Positions 17,521 to 26,683 of a DNA stretch of 64,000 nucleotides are shown piece by piece. A program made the translations under genes and the position numbers. Position 1 is the stretch's first letter, and each line of letters opens with the position of its first letter. The notes beneath the pieces are model-generated. The model made no database searches, was not told the origin of the DNA, and saw only the letters and a program-made list of their open reading frames with translations. Source of the stretch: Sphingomonas sp. UBA978 (lineage in GTDB: Bacteria > Pseudomonadota > Alphaproteobacteria > Sphingomonadales > Sphingomonadaceae); contig NZ_DBBS01000015.1 in assembly GCF_002292295.1 (NCBI RefSeq), forward strand, positions 231-64,230, written 5' to 3'.

Positions 17521-19433
17521 TGACCGCCTACACTCCAGATGCGCTGATCGCCGAGGATATCCACGCCTATCTCGATACGCATGCACACAAGACGATGCTG
17601 CGCTTCATCACCTGCGGGTCGGTGGACGACGGCAAGTCGACGCTGATCGGCCGCCTGCTGTACGATTCGAAGACGATCTTCGAGGACCAGCTTGCCGCGC
17701 TGGAAGCGGACAGCCGCCGCGTCGGCACGCAGGGCCAGAATATCGACTTCGCGCTGCTGGTCGACGGCCTTGCCGCCGAGCGCGAACAGGGCATCACGAT
17801 CGACGTCGCCTATCGCTTCTTCGCGACCGACCGGCGCAAGTTCATCGTCGCCGATACCCCCGGCCACGAACAATATACCCGCAACATGATTACCGGCGCC
17901 TCGACCGCCGATTGCGCGGTGATCCTGATCGACGCGCGCAAGGGCGTGCTGACGCAGACGCGGCGCCATTCGTTCCTCGCGCACCTGATCGGCATCCGCC
18001 AGATCGTGCTGGCGGTGAACAAGATGGATCTGGTCGGGCACGATCAGGCGACGTTCGATGCGATCGTCGACGATTATGCCGATTTCGCCGCCAGCATCGG
18101 CATCGCCGCCTTCACCGCCATCCCGCTGTCGGGCCTGAGCGGTGCGAACGTTACGACGCGGTCGGACGCGATGCCCTGGTATGACGGCCCAGCGCTGCTG
18201 CCGCATCTGGAGACGATCCCGGTCGATACCGATCGCGCCGCGGCGGGGCCGTTCCGGCTGCCGGTGCAATGGGTTAACCGCCCCGACCTCGATTTCCGCG
18301 GTTTCGCCGGCACGATCGCCGGCGGGCAGGTCCGCGTCGGCGATACGGTGCGCATCGTCCCGTCCGGCAGGACGACGACGGTCGCGCGGATCGTCACGCT
18401 GGACGGCGACCGCGATGGCGCCGTGGCGGGCGAGGCGGTGACGCTGGTGCTTGCCGACGAGGTCGATTGTTCGCGCGGCGATGTGATCGCGGCCGCCGAT
18501 GCCCCGCCCGAGGCCGCCAACCAGTTCGAGGCGACGATCGTCTGGCTAGCAGACACCGCGCTGGTGCCGGGCCGCGGCTATTGGCTGAAGCTCGGCGCGC
18601 GCACGGTCGGCGCGACCGTCCAGCCGCCAAGCCATGTCGTCGACGTCAACACGCAGGCGCATCTGTCCGCCAAGACGCTGGCGCTGAACGACATCGGTGT
18701 CGCGGAGGTCTATACCGACGCACCGCTGGTGTTCGCGCCCTATGCCGACAGCCACGAACTCGGCGGCTTCATCCTGATCGACCGCGAGACCAATGCCACC
18801 GTCGCGGCGGGCATGATCCACCACGCGCTGCGGCGCGCGCAGAACGTCCATTGGCAATCGGTCGACATCACGCGGGAGGCGCATGCGCGGCAGAAGGGTC
18901 AGTCGCCCCGCCTGCTCTGGTTCACTGGCCTGTCGGGCTCGGGCAAGTCGACGATCGCCAATCTGGTCGAAAAGAAGCTGCACGCGCTCGGCCGGCACAG
19001 CTTCCTGCTCGACGGCGACAACGTGCGTCACGGCCTCAACCGGGACCTGGGTTTCAGCGACGCCGACAGGATCGAGAATATCCGCCGCGTCGGCGAGGTC
19101 GCGCGGCTGATGACCGATGCCGGGCTGATCGTACTGACTGCCTTCATCTCGCCATTCCGTGCCGAGCGCGACATGGTACGCGGCCTGATGCCCGCGGGCG
19201 AATTCGTCGAAATCTTCGTCGATACGCCGATCGAGGCGGCGGAGGCGCGCGACGTGAAGGGCCTGTATGCCAAGGCACGCGCCGGCCAGATCGCGCATTT
19301 CACGGGCATCTCCAGTCCGTATGAAGCGCCGGAGCGGCCCGAGATCCGCATCGACACGCGGTCCGAAACCGCCGAAGCTGCGGCCGAACGGATCGTCGAG
19401 CATGTGCTTGGCGTGTGGAGTTTCGAACTGTGA
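17520..19433 (+). CDS. cysNC: Bifunctional sulfate adenylyltransferase subunit 1 / adenylylsulfate kinase
   Basis: 637 residues, a fusion. The N-terminal GTPase (about 25-440) has GSVDDGKSTLIG, DTPGHEQYTRN and NKMD and drives APS formation with CysD. The C-terminal APS kinase (about 460-637) has P-loop GLSGSGKSTIAN, LDGDNVRHGLN, and the FISPFRAERDMVR and VKGLYAKAR signatures, and makes PAPS. The fusion is common in alphaproteobacteria. The stop overlaps cysQ (GTGA). Confidence 0.96.
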   Translation: MTAYTPDALIAEDIHAYLDTHAHKTMLRFITCGSVDDGKSTLIGRLLYDSKTIFEDQLAALEADSRRVGTQGQNIDFALLVDGLAAEREQGITIDVAYRFFATDRRKFIVADTPGHEQYTRNMITGASTADCAVILIDARKGVLTQTRRHSFLAHLIGIRQIVLAVNKMDLVGHDQATFDAIVDDYADFAASIGIAAFTAIPLSGLSGANVTTRSDAMPWYDGPALLPHLETIPVDTDRAAAGPFRLPVQWVNRPDLDFRGFAGTIAGGQVRVGDTVRIVPSGRTTTVARIVTLDGDRDGAVAGEAVTLVLADEVDCSRGDVIAAADAPPEAANQFEATIVWLADTALVPGRGYWLKLGARTVGATVQPPSHVVDVNTQAHLSAKTLALNDIGVAEVYTDAPLVFAPYADSHELGGFILIDRETNATVAAGMIHHALRRAQNVHWQSVDITREAHARQKGQSPRLLWFTGLSGSGKSTIANLVEKKLHALGRHSFLLDGDNVRHGLNRDLGFSDADRIENIRRVGEVARLMTDAGLIVLTAFISPFRAERDMVRGLMPAGEFVEIFVDTPIEAAEARDVKGLYAKARAGQIAHFTGISSPYEAPERPEIRIDTRSETAEAAAERIVEHVLGVWSFEL

Positions 19434-20179
19434 CCGCCCTTGAGCAGAGCGACGTCGATCTGGCGCGTGCCGTCGCGCAGGAAGCCGGTGCGCTGCTGCT
19501 CGCGATCCGCGACCGCGGCACCGAGCAGGGCAAGGCGCTGGGCGACGCTGGCGACCGCGAGGCGAACGCGCTGATCCTCGACCGCCTGCGCGCCGCCCGG
19601 CCGGACGATTTCATCCTGTCCGAGGAATCGATCGACGACACCGCCCGCTGCGCGGCGCAACGGGTGTGGATCGTCGATCCCCTCGACGGCACGCGCGACT
19701 ATGCCGAGGGGCTGGACGATTGGGCGGTCCACATCGGGCTGGCGATCGGCGGCCGGCCGGCGGTGGGCGCGGTCGCGGTGCCGACGACCGGGCGGATCTA
19801 CACGACGGCCGATGCTGCCTGCGGTACGCGTGCCTGCGCGGTGCCGCCGCGGATGGTGGTGAGCCGCACCCGCGCGACCGACATGGTGGAGCGCGTCGGG
19901 GTGGCGCTGGCGACGACGCGGGTCGGCATGGGATCGGCCGGGGTCAAGGCGATGGCGGTGGTCGACGGCCGCGCCGACATCTACCTGCACGACGGCGGCC
20001 AGTATGAATGGGACAATTGCGCGCCGGCTGCGGTGGCGCTCGCCGCCGGCCTCCACGCCTCGCGGATCGACGGCAGCCCGCTTGTCTACAATTGCGCCAA
20101 CCCGCTGCTGCCCGACCTGCTGATCTGCCGCCCCGAGCTGGCGGAACAGGTCCTCGCCGCGATCGCCGCTACGCGATAG
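19430..20179 (+). CDS. cysQ: 3'(2'),5'-bisphosphate nucleotidase
   Basis: 249 residues from the GTG that overlaps the cysNC stop. It clears PAP, the by-product of PAPS use, or dephosphorylates PAPS. The inositol-monophosphatase fold metal motifs are LSEES, IVDPLDGTRDYAEG and, near the C-terminus, WDNCAPAAVALAAG. It completes the cysD-cysNC-cysQ operon and overlaps the convergent transporter by 11 bases. Confidence 0.92.
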   Translation: MTALEQSDVDLARAVAQEAGALLLAIRDRGTEQGKALGDAGDREANALILDRLRAARPDDFILSEESIDDTARCAAQRVWIVDPLDGTRDYAEGLDDWAVHIGLAIGGRPAVGAVAVPTTGRIYTTADAACGTRACAVPPRMVVSRTRATDMVERVGVALATTRVGMGSAGVKAMAVVDGRADIYLHDGGQYEWDNCAPAAVALAAGLHASRIDGSPLVYNCANPLLPDLLICRPELAEQVLAAIAATR

Positions 20180-21161
20180 CCTCGCCCTCGGCGACGCTCG
20201 CCGCATCGGCATAGCGGCGGGCGATCACCGCGCAGGCGATCAGCTGGATCTGGTGGAACAGCATCACCGGCAGAAGCACCGCACCGACCTGCGCCGCCGG
20301 GAACAGCACGCCAGCCATCGGCACGCCCGAAGCGAGGCTCTTCTTCGACCCGCAGAACAGCAGCACGATCGCATCCTCGCGGGTGAAGCCGAGCGCGCGC
20401 CCGGCAAACCACGTCATCGCCAGCACGATCCCGAGCAGCAGCGTGCAGACGATCGAGATGAGCGCGAGGTCGAACCCCGATACGCGGGACCACAGGCCCT
20501 CGACCACCGCCGCGCCGAAGGCGGTGTAGACGACCAGCAGGATCGAACCGCGATCGACGAAGGTCAGCAAGGTCTTCTGCCGTGCCACGAAACCGCCGAT
20601 CCACGGCCGTAGCAGGTGTCCTGCAACGAACGGCACCAGTAGTTGCAGCACGATCGATTCGACCGCCGACAGCGAGATGCCGCCCCCCTGCCCGCCGACC
20701 CCTTGCATCAGCAGCGCGACGAGAGCGGGGGTGAGGATGATACCGATGAGGTTGGAGAAGGATGCGCTGCACACCGCCGCGGCGACGTTGCCGCGGGCGA
20801 TGGCGGTGAAGGCAATCGAGGATTGCACGGTCGACGGCAGCAATGTCAGGAACAGCAGCCCAGACGCGACCGGCGCGGCCAGCCCCGGCATGTTGGACAA
20901 GGCGATGCCGAGCAGCGGAAAGACGACGAAGGTCGTCGCGAACACCGCCGCATGCAGCCGCCAGTTGCGTGCGCCCTCCCAGATCGCCGCGCGCGACAGC
21001 TTGGCGCCGTGGAGAAAGAACAACAGGACGATGCCGATGTCGGCGGCATAGCCGGCGATCACCGCCCATTGGCCCCGCGCCGGCAACAGACTGGCGAGCA
21101 CCACCGTGCCGAGCAGCATCAGGATGAAGGGTTCGAAGAAGGAGAGGATGCGTCGGATCAT
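20169..21161 (-). CDS. Bile acid:sodium symporter family transporter (SBF-like)
   Basis: 330 residues with about ten hydrophobic helices. FLTLLPSTVQSSIAFTAIARGN and the later SKKSLASGVPMAGVLF are the two discontinuous-helix signatures of the SBF/YfeH group. The substrate is unknown; members carry organic anions with sodium. It is convergent with cysQ, overlapping 11 bases. Confidence 0.87.
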   Translation of the reverse strand: MIRRILSFFEPFILMLLGTVVLASLLPARGQWAVIAGYAADIGIVLLFFLHGAKLSRAAIWEGARNWRLHAAVFATTFVVFPLLGIALSNMPGLAAPVASGLLFLTLLPSTVQSSIAFTAIARGNVAAAVCSASFSNLIGIILTPALVALLMQGVGGQGGGISLSAVESIVLQLLVPFVAGHLLRPWIGGFVARQKTLLTFVDRGSILLVVYTAFGAAVVEGLWSRVSGFDLALISIVCTLLLGIVLAMTWFAGRALGFTREDAIVLLFCGSKKSLASGVPMAGVLFPAAQVGAVLLPVMLFHQIQLIACAVIARRYADAASVAEGEAIA

Positions 21162-21252
21162 GGCGATGGTCTAACGTGCCCAACCGGCGATGCCACCCCG
21201 TCGCCCGTGCAAAAATCGTCGGACCGCTTGCGCGCCGCGTAAGCCGGATACG

Positions 21253-21287
21253 AAAACCCCCGCCAAGCGAAAGGCTTGAAGCGGGGG
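21253..21287 (-). terminator. Terminator downstream of tRNA-Arg
   Basis: Read on the minus strand, CCCCCGC and GCGGGGG arms enclose an inner CAAGC/GCTTG stem and are followed by TTTT (AAAA at 21253-21256 on the plus strand). It lies seven bases beyond the tRNA 3' end and should end the tRNA transcript. Confidence 0.7.
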
Positions 21288-21293
21288 AATTCC

Positions 21294-21370
21294 TGGTGCG
21301 CCCGGAACGATTCGAACGTCCGACCCTCAGATTCGTAGTCTGATGCTCTATCCAGCTGAGCTACGGGCGC
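21294..21370 (-). tRNA. tRNA-Arg (anticodon ACG)
   Basis: 77 bases including an encoded CCA (21294-21296). Acceptor stem GCGCCCG pairs with CGGGCGC. The D arm is AGCTCAGCTGGATAGAGC, the anticodon loop CTACGAA gives ACG, and the T arm contains GTTCGAATC. The wobble A is expected to be edited to inosine. Confidence 0.97.
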
Positions 21371-21453
21371 ACATCGGAGGCGCGCTGATAGCAGACGCTT
21401 GGGAAGGCGCAAGTGCGTTGCGTCATTTTCTTGGCTCCCATAGACGCATATGC

Positions 21454-21951
21454 ATGAAAACCGCCGCCGCGCTCGCCCTCGTCGCCCTCTCGCTCGCCGG
21501 GTGCACGCGCGACACGACGGCCTATCCCTCGCTCGCCCCGCGCGCGGTCGAGCAACTTGGCTTCGCCGAACCCGAGGTGCCGATCGTCGAAGCCAAGCCC
21601 GATCCGGCGCTCGACGCACGGATCGTCGCGCTTGGCCGGTCGCTGGACGGCACGACCACCGGGTTCACCGCCGACGCCGCCAAGGCGGAGACTGCGGGTG
21701 CACGCGCGCGCGGCAAGCCGGTCGGTAGCGATGCATGGCTCGATGCGCAAACCGCGCTGGCGCAGCTCGACGACTGGCGGGCGCAGACGTCGTCGCTGTT
21801 GACCGATGCCGACGGACTCGCCAGCGACCGCGCCGCGCAGCTCCTGCCCCCCTATCCGTCGCTCGCCGCCCTGCACGACCGGATCGCCGCCGAGACGCAG
21901 CGGCAAAGCACGACGATCGACCGGCTGCAGGCCGCGCTCCCCGCCGCCTAG
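21454..21951 (+). CDS. Small lipoprotein of unknown function
   Basis: 165 residues. The signal peptide MKTAAALALVALSLAGC ends in the lipobox LAGC, so Cys17 should be lipidated and the protein anchored in the envelope. The rest is helical, Ala/Asp/Arg-rich (TAYPSLAPRAVEQLGF, then repeated LDARI/LAQLDDWRAQ segments), without a recognised domain. It is convergent with the next gene, overlapping by four bases. Confidence 0.78.
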   Translation: MKTAAALALVALSLAGCTRDTTAYPSLAPRAVEQLGFAEPEVPIVEAKPDPALDARIVALGRSLDGTTTGFTADAAKAETAGARARGKPVGSDAWLDAQTALAQLDDWRAQTSSLLTDADGLASDRAAQLLPPYPSLAALHDRIAAETQRQSTTIDRLQAALPAA

Positions 21952-24152
21952 GGTTTCCACTTCAGCAGCGGCAGGATCGTCGAATAATCGTCGGTCCACG
22001 CCTCCAGCCCCGCCCGGCGGGTCAGCGCCGCCCATTGCGGGTCGCCGGCCGTCAATGCCGCGAGCGTCGCCGGATCGCGCGATACCGCGATCCACTGGCT
22101 CGCCGAGGCGACCGCGGTATATTTCGGCGGCTGGTAGTAGAGCTTCGTCGCCTGCCAGCCACCGTCCGCGGCGAGCGCCGCCACGACCGGCTCCAGATCG
22201 AGGAAGCGGTTGGAGATATGCACCAGCAGCAGCCCGCGCGGCTGCAGCACCCATGCATAGGCCGCGAACGCCTCCCGGGTCATCAGGTGCATCGGGATCG
22301 CGTCGGACGAAAAGGCGTCGAGCGTCAGCAGGTCGAGGCTCGCGGGGGCATCGCGCTCGATACTGAGGCGGGCGTCGCCGATCCGGATGACCGGATCGGG
22401 CAGGCAGTTCTTGAGATAGGTGAACTGGCCGGTGTCGCGCGCGATGCGGATCACCGCCGGGTCGATCTCGTAGAAGCGCCAGTGCTGCCCCGGCTGCGCA
22501 TAGCAGGCGAGCGTCCCCGTCCCCAGCCCGACGACGCCGACCCGGGCGCCGCGGCCGTACAGCCGGTCGAGCGCCCCCATCGCCTGACCGATGCCCGACG
22601 GTGGCGCATAATAGGTGGTCGGCAGCCGTTCGAGCACCGGATTGCCGGTGAACTGGATGCCATGGACGGTGGTGCCATGGTCGAGCTCGCGTACGCCGGT
22701 GCGGTCGCGAATGGTGTAGACGCCGAAATAGCTCCGCGTCCGCGCGCCCGTTTCCAGCGACAGCTCGACCGCACGCCAGCCGCCGAAGATCACCAGCGTC
22801 ACCGCGAGGATCAGCGCATAGGTCCAGCGCGCACCGACCGAGACGATCCCGATCGCCGCGATGGCGATGAAGGTCAGCCCCTGATGACCGTCGCCGAACA
22901 TCTCCGCCGGCCCCCAAAAGGTCAGGCCGGCGAACAGCAGCAGCACCGCGACGATCACGCCCTGCGCGCTCCGCCGCCGCGACGGCGTCATCCACAGCCG
23001 GCGGATACCGGCGGTCAGATAGACCTGCGGCACGAGCAGCCCCGCCGCGAAGATCAGGATCGGATATTCATAGGTCCAGTCGAACACCACCGGTGCGACC
23101 AGCCCTGCGAACACCCCACCCAGCGCACCGCCGAACGCCATCGCCAGATAGAATCCGGTCAGCCGGTCGGGATCGGGCCGCAGCCGGTACATCCGGGTGT
23201 GCAGCGCGACCGACACCATGAACAGCAGGATGAGCGCGATGCCGAGGTTGGCGATCGGCATCTGGCTGACGCCGCCGATCATGATCCCGCCGAACAGCAG
23301 GATGGTGATCGGCGCGATCCGCGTCAGCAGGTCGGCGATCTCGCGATTGGCGGCGAAAGCGATGGTGAAGCTGAGCAGGTACAGGCCGAGCGGCAGCACC
23401 CACAGCAGCGGCATCGCGACGATATCGGTGGTGATATAGGTCGAGGTCGCCAGCATCAGCCCGGACGGCACCAGCGCGAGCGCGATCCAGTGCAGCACCC
23501 GGGCGCGCGTCGCCGGCACGCTGGTCGGCCGCGCGGTTTCGCCGGTCGCGGCGCGGGGCAGGCGCAGCGCACACAGCGCGACGAGCGCGATCAGCAGGAC
23601 ATAGCCGCCGGTCCACAGCCAGCTCTGCTGGCGCAGCGGCAGCAGCGGCTCGACCAGCAGGGGGTAAGCGATCAGCCCGCCGAAACTGCCGAGGTTGGAC
23701 GCAGCATAGAGCGCATAGGGATCGCCGCCGCGGCTGGCGATGCTGAACCAGCGTTGCACCAGGGGTGCCTGCGCCGACACCGCGAAGAACAGCGGCCCGA
23801 TCGACGCGCCAAACAGCCACGGCACCCACAGCGCCGGGGTCACCGCCGGCGGCCCGTCGCCGAGCGCGAGCCCGATCGGCAACCAGATCACGCCGAGCAG
23901 CAGCACGCCGAGATGCACCGCCGCCTGCACCCACGGCCGTATCCGCGCCAGCGCATGGGCATAGGCGTATCCGCCGAGCAGCAGCGTCTGGTAGACCAGC
24001 ATCGCCGAATTCCACACCGCCGGCGCCCCGCCCAGCCGCGGCAACGCCATCCGCGCGACCATCGGCTGGACGAGGAACAGCAGGAACGATCCCGTCAGGA
24101 TCGTGCCGACGAACGTGATCCGGCAGGCACGGGTCGACATCGTCGCGCTCAT
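21948..24152 (-). CDS. Membrane protein with C-terminal spermidine-synthase-like domain
   Basis: 734 residues. The N-terminal part (about 1-480) has many hydrophobic helices, starting TFVGTILTGSFLLFLVQPMVAR. The C-terminal 220 residues form a spermidine-synthase-like Rossmann domain with GVVGLGTGTLACYA (about 560), the acidic FYEIDPAV and LLTLDAFSSDAIPMHLMT. These fused spermidine-synthase-like integral membrane proteins are widespread and uncharacterised; polyamine synthesis is not proven. The ATG at 24152 overlaps the GNAT stop. Confidence 0.83.
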   Translation of the reverse strand: MSATMSTRACRITFVGTILTGSFLLFLVQPMVARMALPRLGGAPAVWNSAMLVYQTLLLGGYAYAHALARIRPWVQAAVHLGVLLLGVIWLPIGLALGDGPPAVTPALWVPWLFGASIGPLFFAVSAQAPLVQRWFSIASRGGDPYALYAASNLGSFGGLIAYPLLVEPLLPLRQQSWLWTGGYVLLIALVALCALRLPRAATGETARPTSVPATRARVLHWIALALVPSGLMLATSTYITTDIVAMPLLWVLPLGLYLLSFTIAFAANREIADLLTRIAPITILLFGGIMIGGVSQMPIANLGIALILLFMVSVALHTRMYRLRPDPDRLTGFYLAMAFGGALGGVFAGLVAPVVFDWTYEYPILIFAAGLLVPQVYLTAGIRRLWMTPSRRRSAQGVIVAVLLLFAGLTFWGPAEMFGDGHQGLTFIAIAAIGIVSVGARWTYALILAVTLVIFGGWRAVELSLETGARTRSYFGVYTIRDRTGVRELDHGTTVHGIQFTGNPVLERLPTTYYAPPSGIGQAMGALDRLYGRGARVGVVGLGTGTLACYAQPGQHWRFYEIDPAVIRIARDTGQFTYLKNCLPDPVIRIGDARLSIERDAPASLDLLTLDAFSSDAIPMHLMTREAFAAYAWVLQPRGLLLVHISNRFLDLEPVVAALAADGGWQATKLYYQPPKYTAVASASQWIAVSRDPATLAALTAGDPQWAALTRRAGLEAWTDDYSTILPLLKWKP

Positions 24153-24685
24153 CCGGCGCGGTCGATCGCATAGACGACATGGCGGCAGAGCGGATGATCG
24201 CTGGCGAATTGCGGGTGATCGAAATCGAGCTGTGGCCGCGGGGTCATGCCCAGCCGCAGCATCAGGCCCCAAGACGGCGCATTGCCGGGAACGGTCCAGG
24301 CGACGATCCGGTTACGATCCGTGTTGGCAAATCCCCAGGCGATGCACGCCTCGGCCGCCTCGCGGGCATAGCCCTGCCCCCAGCAATCCGCCGCGAAGCG
24401 CCAGCCGATCTCCAGCTCGTCATGCACGGGGGTGCCGGCGTGACCGCCGATCCGCAGCCCGCAGAAGCCGATCAGCCGACTGTCGTCGCGACGTTCGACT
24501 GCCCAGAAGCAATGGCCCCGATCGGCCTGCATCGCCCGCTGGCGCTCGATCATCGCATCGCTGTCCGCAGCGTCCTTCGGGCCGCCGAGCCACCGCGTCA
24601 CCGCCGGATCGCGGTTGATCGTGGCGAACGGCGCGCGATCGGCATCGCGCCACGGCCGCAGGATCAGGCGCGCGGTCGCGATCAT
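24149..24685 (-). CDS. GNAT-family N-acetyltransferase (RimJ/RimL-like)
   Basis: 178 residues. It starts TARLILRPWRDADRAPFATI, typical of the Acetyltransf_3 group, with ELEIGWRFAADCWGQGYA (acetyl-CoA binding Q/RxxGxG/A) at about 90-110 and a NxxS-like helix NAPSWGLMLRLGM. The substrate is unknown. It overlaps hemB and the downstream membrane protein gene by four bases each, making a translationally coupled hemB-GNAT-membrane protein set. Confidence 0.87.
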   Translation of the reverse strand: MIATARLILRPWRDADRAPFATINRDPAVTRWLGGPKDAADSDAMIERQRAMQADRGHCFWAVERRDDSRLIGFCGLRIGGHAGTPVHDELEIGWRFAADCWGQGYAREAAEACIAWGFANTDRNRIVAWTVPGNAPSWGLMLRLGMTPRPQLDFDHPQFASDHPLCRHVVYAIDRAG

Positions 24686-25674
24686 GCGTTCAGCAGTCGC
24701 GCCGCATGCGCCGCATGATAGGTGAGCACGCCCGAACAGCCGGCGCGCTTGAACGCCATCAGCGTTTCGAGCACCAGCGCGTCGCGCTCGCCGGCGCCCG
24801 CCGCGACCGATGCCTCCAGCATCGCGTACTCGCCGGACACCTGGTAGGCGAACACCGGCACTTCGAACCGCTGCTTCACCCGCAGGATGATGTCGAGATA
24901 GGGCAGCCCCGGTTTGACCATGACGCTGTCCGCGCCTTCGGCCAGATCGAGCGCAACCTCGCGCAGCGCCTCCTCGGAGTTGGCGGCGTCCATCTGATAG
25001 GTCTTCTTGTCGCCCTTGAGCAGCCCCCGGCTGCCGACCGCATCGCGGAACGGGCCGTAGAAGCCGCTCGCGTACTTCGCCGCATAGCTCATGATCTGGA
25101 CGTTATGCGCGCCCTCGCCTTCCAGCGCGGCGCGGATCATGCCGATGCGGCCGTCCATCATGTCGGACGGCGCGATGACGTCGGCGCCCGCGCGCGCCTG
25201 GTTGACCGCCTGATGGATCAGCAGGTCCGCGGTCGTGTCGTTGACGACATAGCCCGCCGCATCGACCAGACCGTCATGGCCGTGGCTGGTATAGGGGTCG
25301 AGCGCGACGTCGGTCAGCACGCCGACCTCCGGCACCGCATCCTTGATCGCGCGCGTCGCCCGGCACATCAGATTGTCGGGATTGAGCGCCTCGCGTCCGT
25401 CCTCGGTCCTGAGGTGCGCCGGTGTGTACGGGAATAGCGCGACGCACGGGATCCCGAGGTCGCGCGCCTCCCTGGCCCGGGCGACGATCTGGTCGACCGA
25501 CCAGCGCGATACGCCGGGCAGGCTGGCGATCGGTTGTTCCACGCCCTCGCCCTCGACGATGAACAGCGGCCAGATGAGGTCCGCCGGCGTCAGCACGGTT
25601 TCGGCATGCATCCGGCGGCTCCAGGCGGAGGCGCGGGTGCGGCGCAGGCGCAGCGCGGGATAGGCAGCGGTCAT
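24682..25674 (-). CDS. hemB: Delta-aminolevulinic acid dehydratase (porphobilinogen synthase)
   Basis: 330 residues. It condenses two 5-aminolevulinate molecules into porphobilinogen for heme. The active-site lysines lie in MSYAAKYASGFYGPFRDA (about 200) and VMVKPGLPYLD (about 252). LDPYTSHGHDG, where zinc enzymes carry cysteines, shows the alphaproteobacterial metal-site variant lacking the Cys-rich zinc site, suggesting a magnesium-dependent enzyme. Start ATG at 25674 (MTAAYPALRLRRTR). Confidence 0.95.
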   Translation of the reverse strand: MTAAYPALRLRRTRASAWSRRMHAETVLTPADLIWPLFIVEGEGVEQPIASLPGVSRWSVDQIVARAREARDLGIPCVALFPYTPAHLRTEDGREALNPDNLMCRATRAIKDAVPEVGVLTDVALDPYTSHGHDGLVDAAGYVVNDTTADLLIHQAVNQARAGADVIAPSDMMDGRIGMIRAALEGEGAHNVQIMSYAAKYASGFYGPFRDAVGSRGLLKGDKKTYQMDAANSEEALREVALDLAEGADSVMVKPGLPYLDIILRVKQRFEVPVFAYQVSGEYAMLEASVAAGAGERDALVLETLMAFKRAGCSGVLTYHAAHAARLLNA

Positions 25675-25761
25675 GACGTATCCACTTAAAGATGTGCGGC
25701 GGCTTTGAGGGATCGCAGCGCACTTGCCAAGCGTTGCGCAGGCGTAACCGATCGGAACCCC

Positions 25762-26640
25762 ATGACCCAATTCACGTCTGCCGCTCTGATCGTCAACGCC
25801 AAGTCGCGCCGGGGACAGAAGCTGTTCAAGCGCGCCTGCGCGGCAATGAAGGGCCTGCCCTTCCCGGTGGACGCGCATGCGGTCGAGGATCCCGAGGATC
25901 TGGAACGGACGGTCAACGCCGCGCTGGCGAAAAAGCCGCAACTGGTGATCCTGGGCGGCGGCGACGGCACGGTCAGCGGCCTCGTCGACCTGCTCGTCGG
26001 CAAGGGCGTCGTCCTGGGCGTCCTGCCGCTCGGCACCGCCAACAGCTTCGCGCGGACGCTCGGGCTACCGCTCGACGTCGAGGGCGCGGTCGAGGCGATC
26101 CGCACCGGCCGGCCCAAGCGCATCGACCTCGGCATGATCGATGGCGATTATTTCGCCAATTGCGCCGCGATGGGAATCAGCCCGCAGATCGCCGAGACGG
26201 TGCCGCACGGCCTCAAGAAGGTGCTGGGGCGGATCGGCTATCTCGGTTGGGCGACGTGGCAGTTCGCGCGGTTCAAGCCGTTCATCCTCACCGTCGACGA
26301 CGGCAACGCGGTGAAGACGATGCGGGTGGTCGAGGTGCGAATCAGCAACGGCCCCTATCACGGCGGCACCTGGCTGGTGGACGAGGCGAGCATCAATTCG
26401 GGCGAGATCGTCGTGCAGGCGGTGACCGGCCGCTACAAGCGAACGCTGGCGAAGAATTGGGCGGCGAGCTTCTTCGGCCACGATTCGCGGCATCAGGACA
26501 CGGTCACCTTCGCAGGCAAGTCGCTCAAGATCGATACGCGGCCGTCGATGCCGATCTCGATCGACGGTGAGGTGCTGGCGCACACACCGGTCACCGCGAA
26601 GGTTGCCGCCGGGGTGATCGAGGTGATGGTCCCGGCCTGA
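25762..26640 (+). CDS. Diacylglycerol kinase family lipid kinase (YegS/DagK-like)
   Basis: 292 residues. The N-terminal kinase domain has IVNAKSRRGQKL, the nucleotide loop ILGGGDGTVSGLVD (about 70) and LPLGTANSFARTLG. The C-terminal beta domain ends with SIDGEVLAHTPV. It phosphorylates diacylglycerol, sphingoid or related lipids; a sphingolipid role would suit a sphingomonad but is only inference. It is divergent from hemB across 87 bases. Confidence 0.9.
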   Translation: MTQFTSAALIVNAKSRRGQKLFKRACAAMKGLPFPVDAHAVEDPEDLERTVNAALAKKPQLVILGGGDGTVSGLVDLLVGKGVVLGVLPLGTANSFARTLGLPLDVEGAVEAIRTGRPKRIDLGMIDGDYFANCAAMGISPQIAETVPHGLKKVLGRIGYLGWATWQFARFKPFILTVDDGNAVKTMRVVEVRISNGPYHGGTWLVDEASINSGEIVVQAVTGRYKRTLAKNWAASFFGHDSRHQDTVTFAGKSLKIDTRPSMPISIDGEVLAHTPVTAKVAAGVIEVMVPA

Positions 26641-26683
26641 CGGGACGCATCCTCTCCCGGCAGGAGGTCGAGGACAACCGCGC

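Noticed and set aside
21294..21370. Mobile element at tRNA-Arg or at tRNA-Cys (36384-36457)
   Set aside because: No integrase or repeat of the tRNA end nearby; both are flanked by ordinary chromosomal genes.
21735..24173. Very long open frame on the plus strand opposite the spermidine-synthase-like gene
   Set aside because: Gln/Arg/His-rich composition with no domain; it is the antisense shadow of a clear gene in GC-rich DNA.
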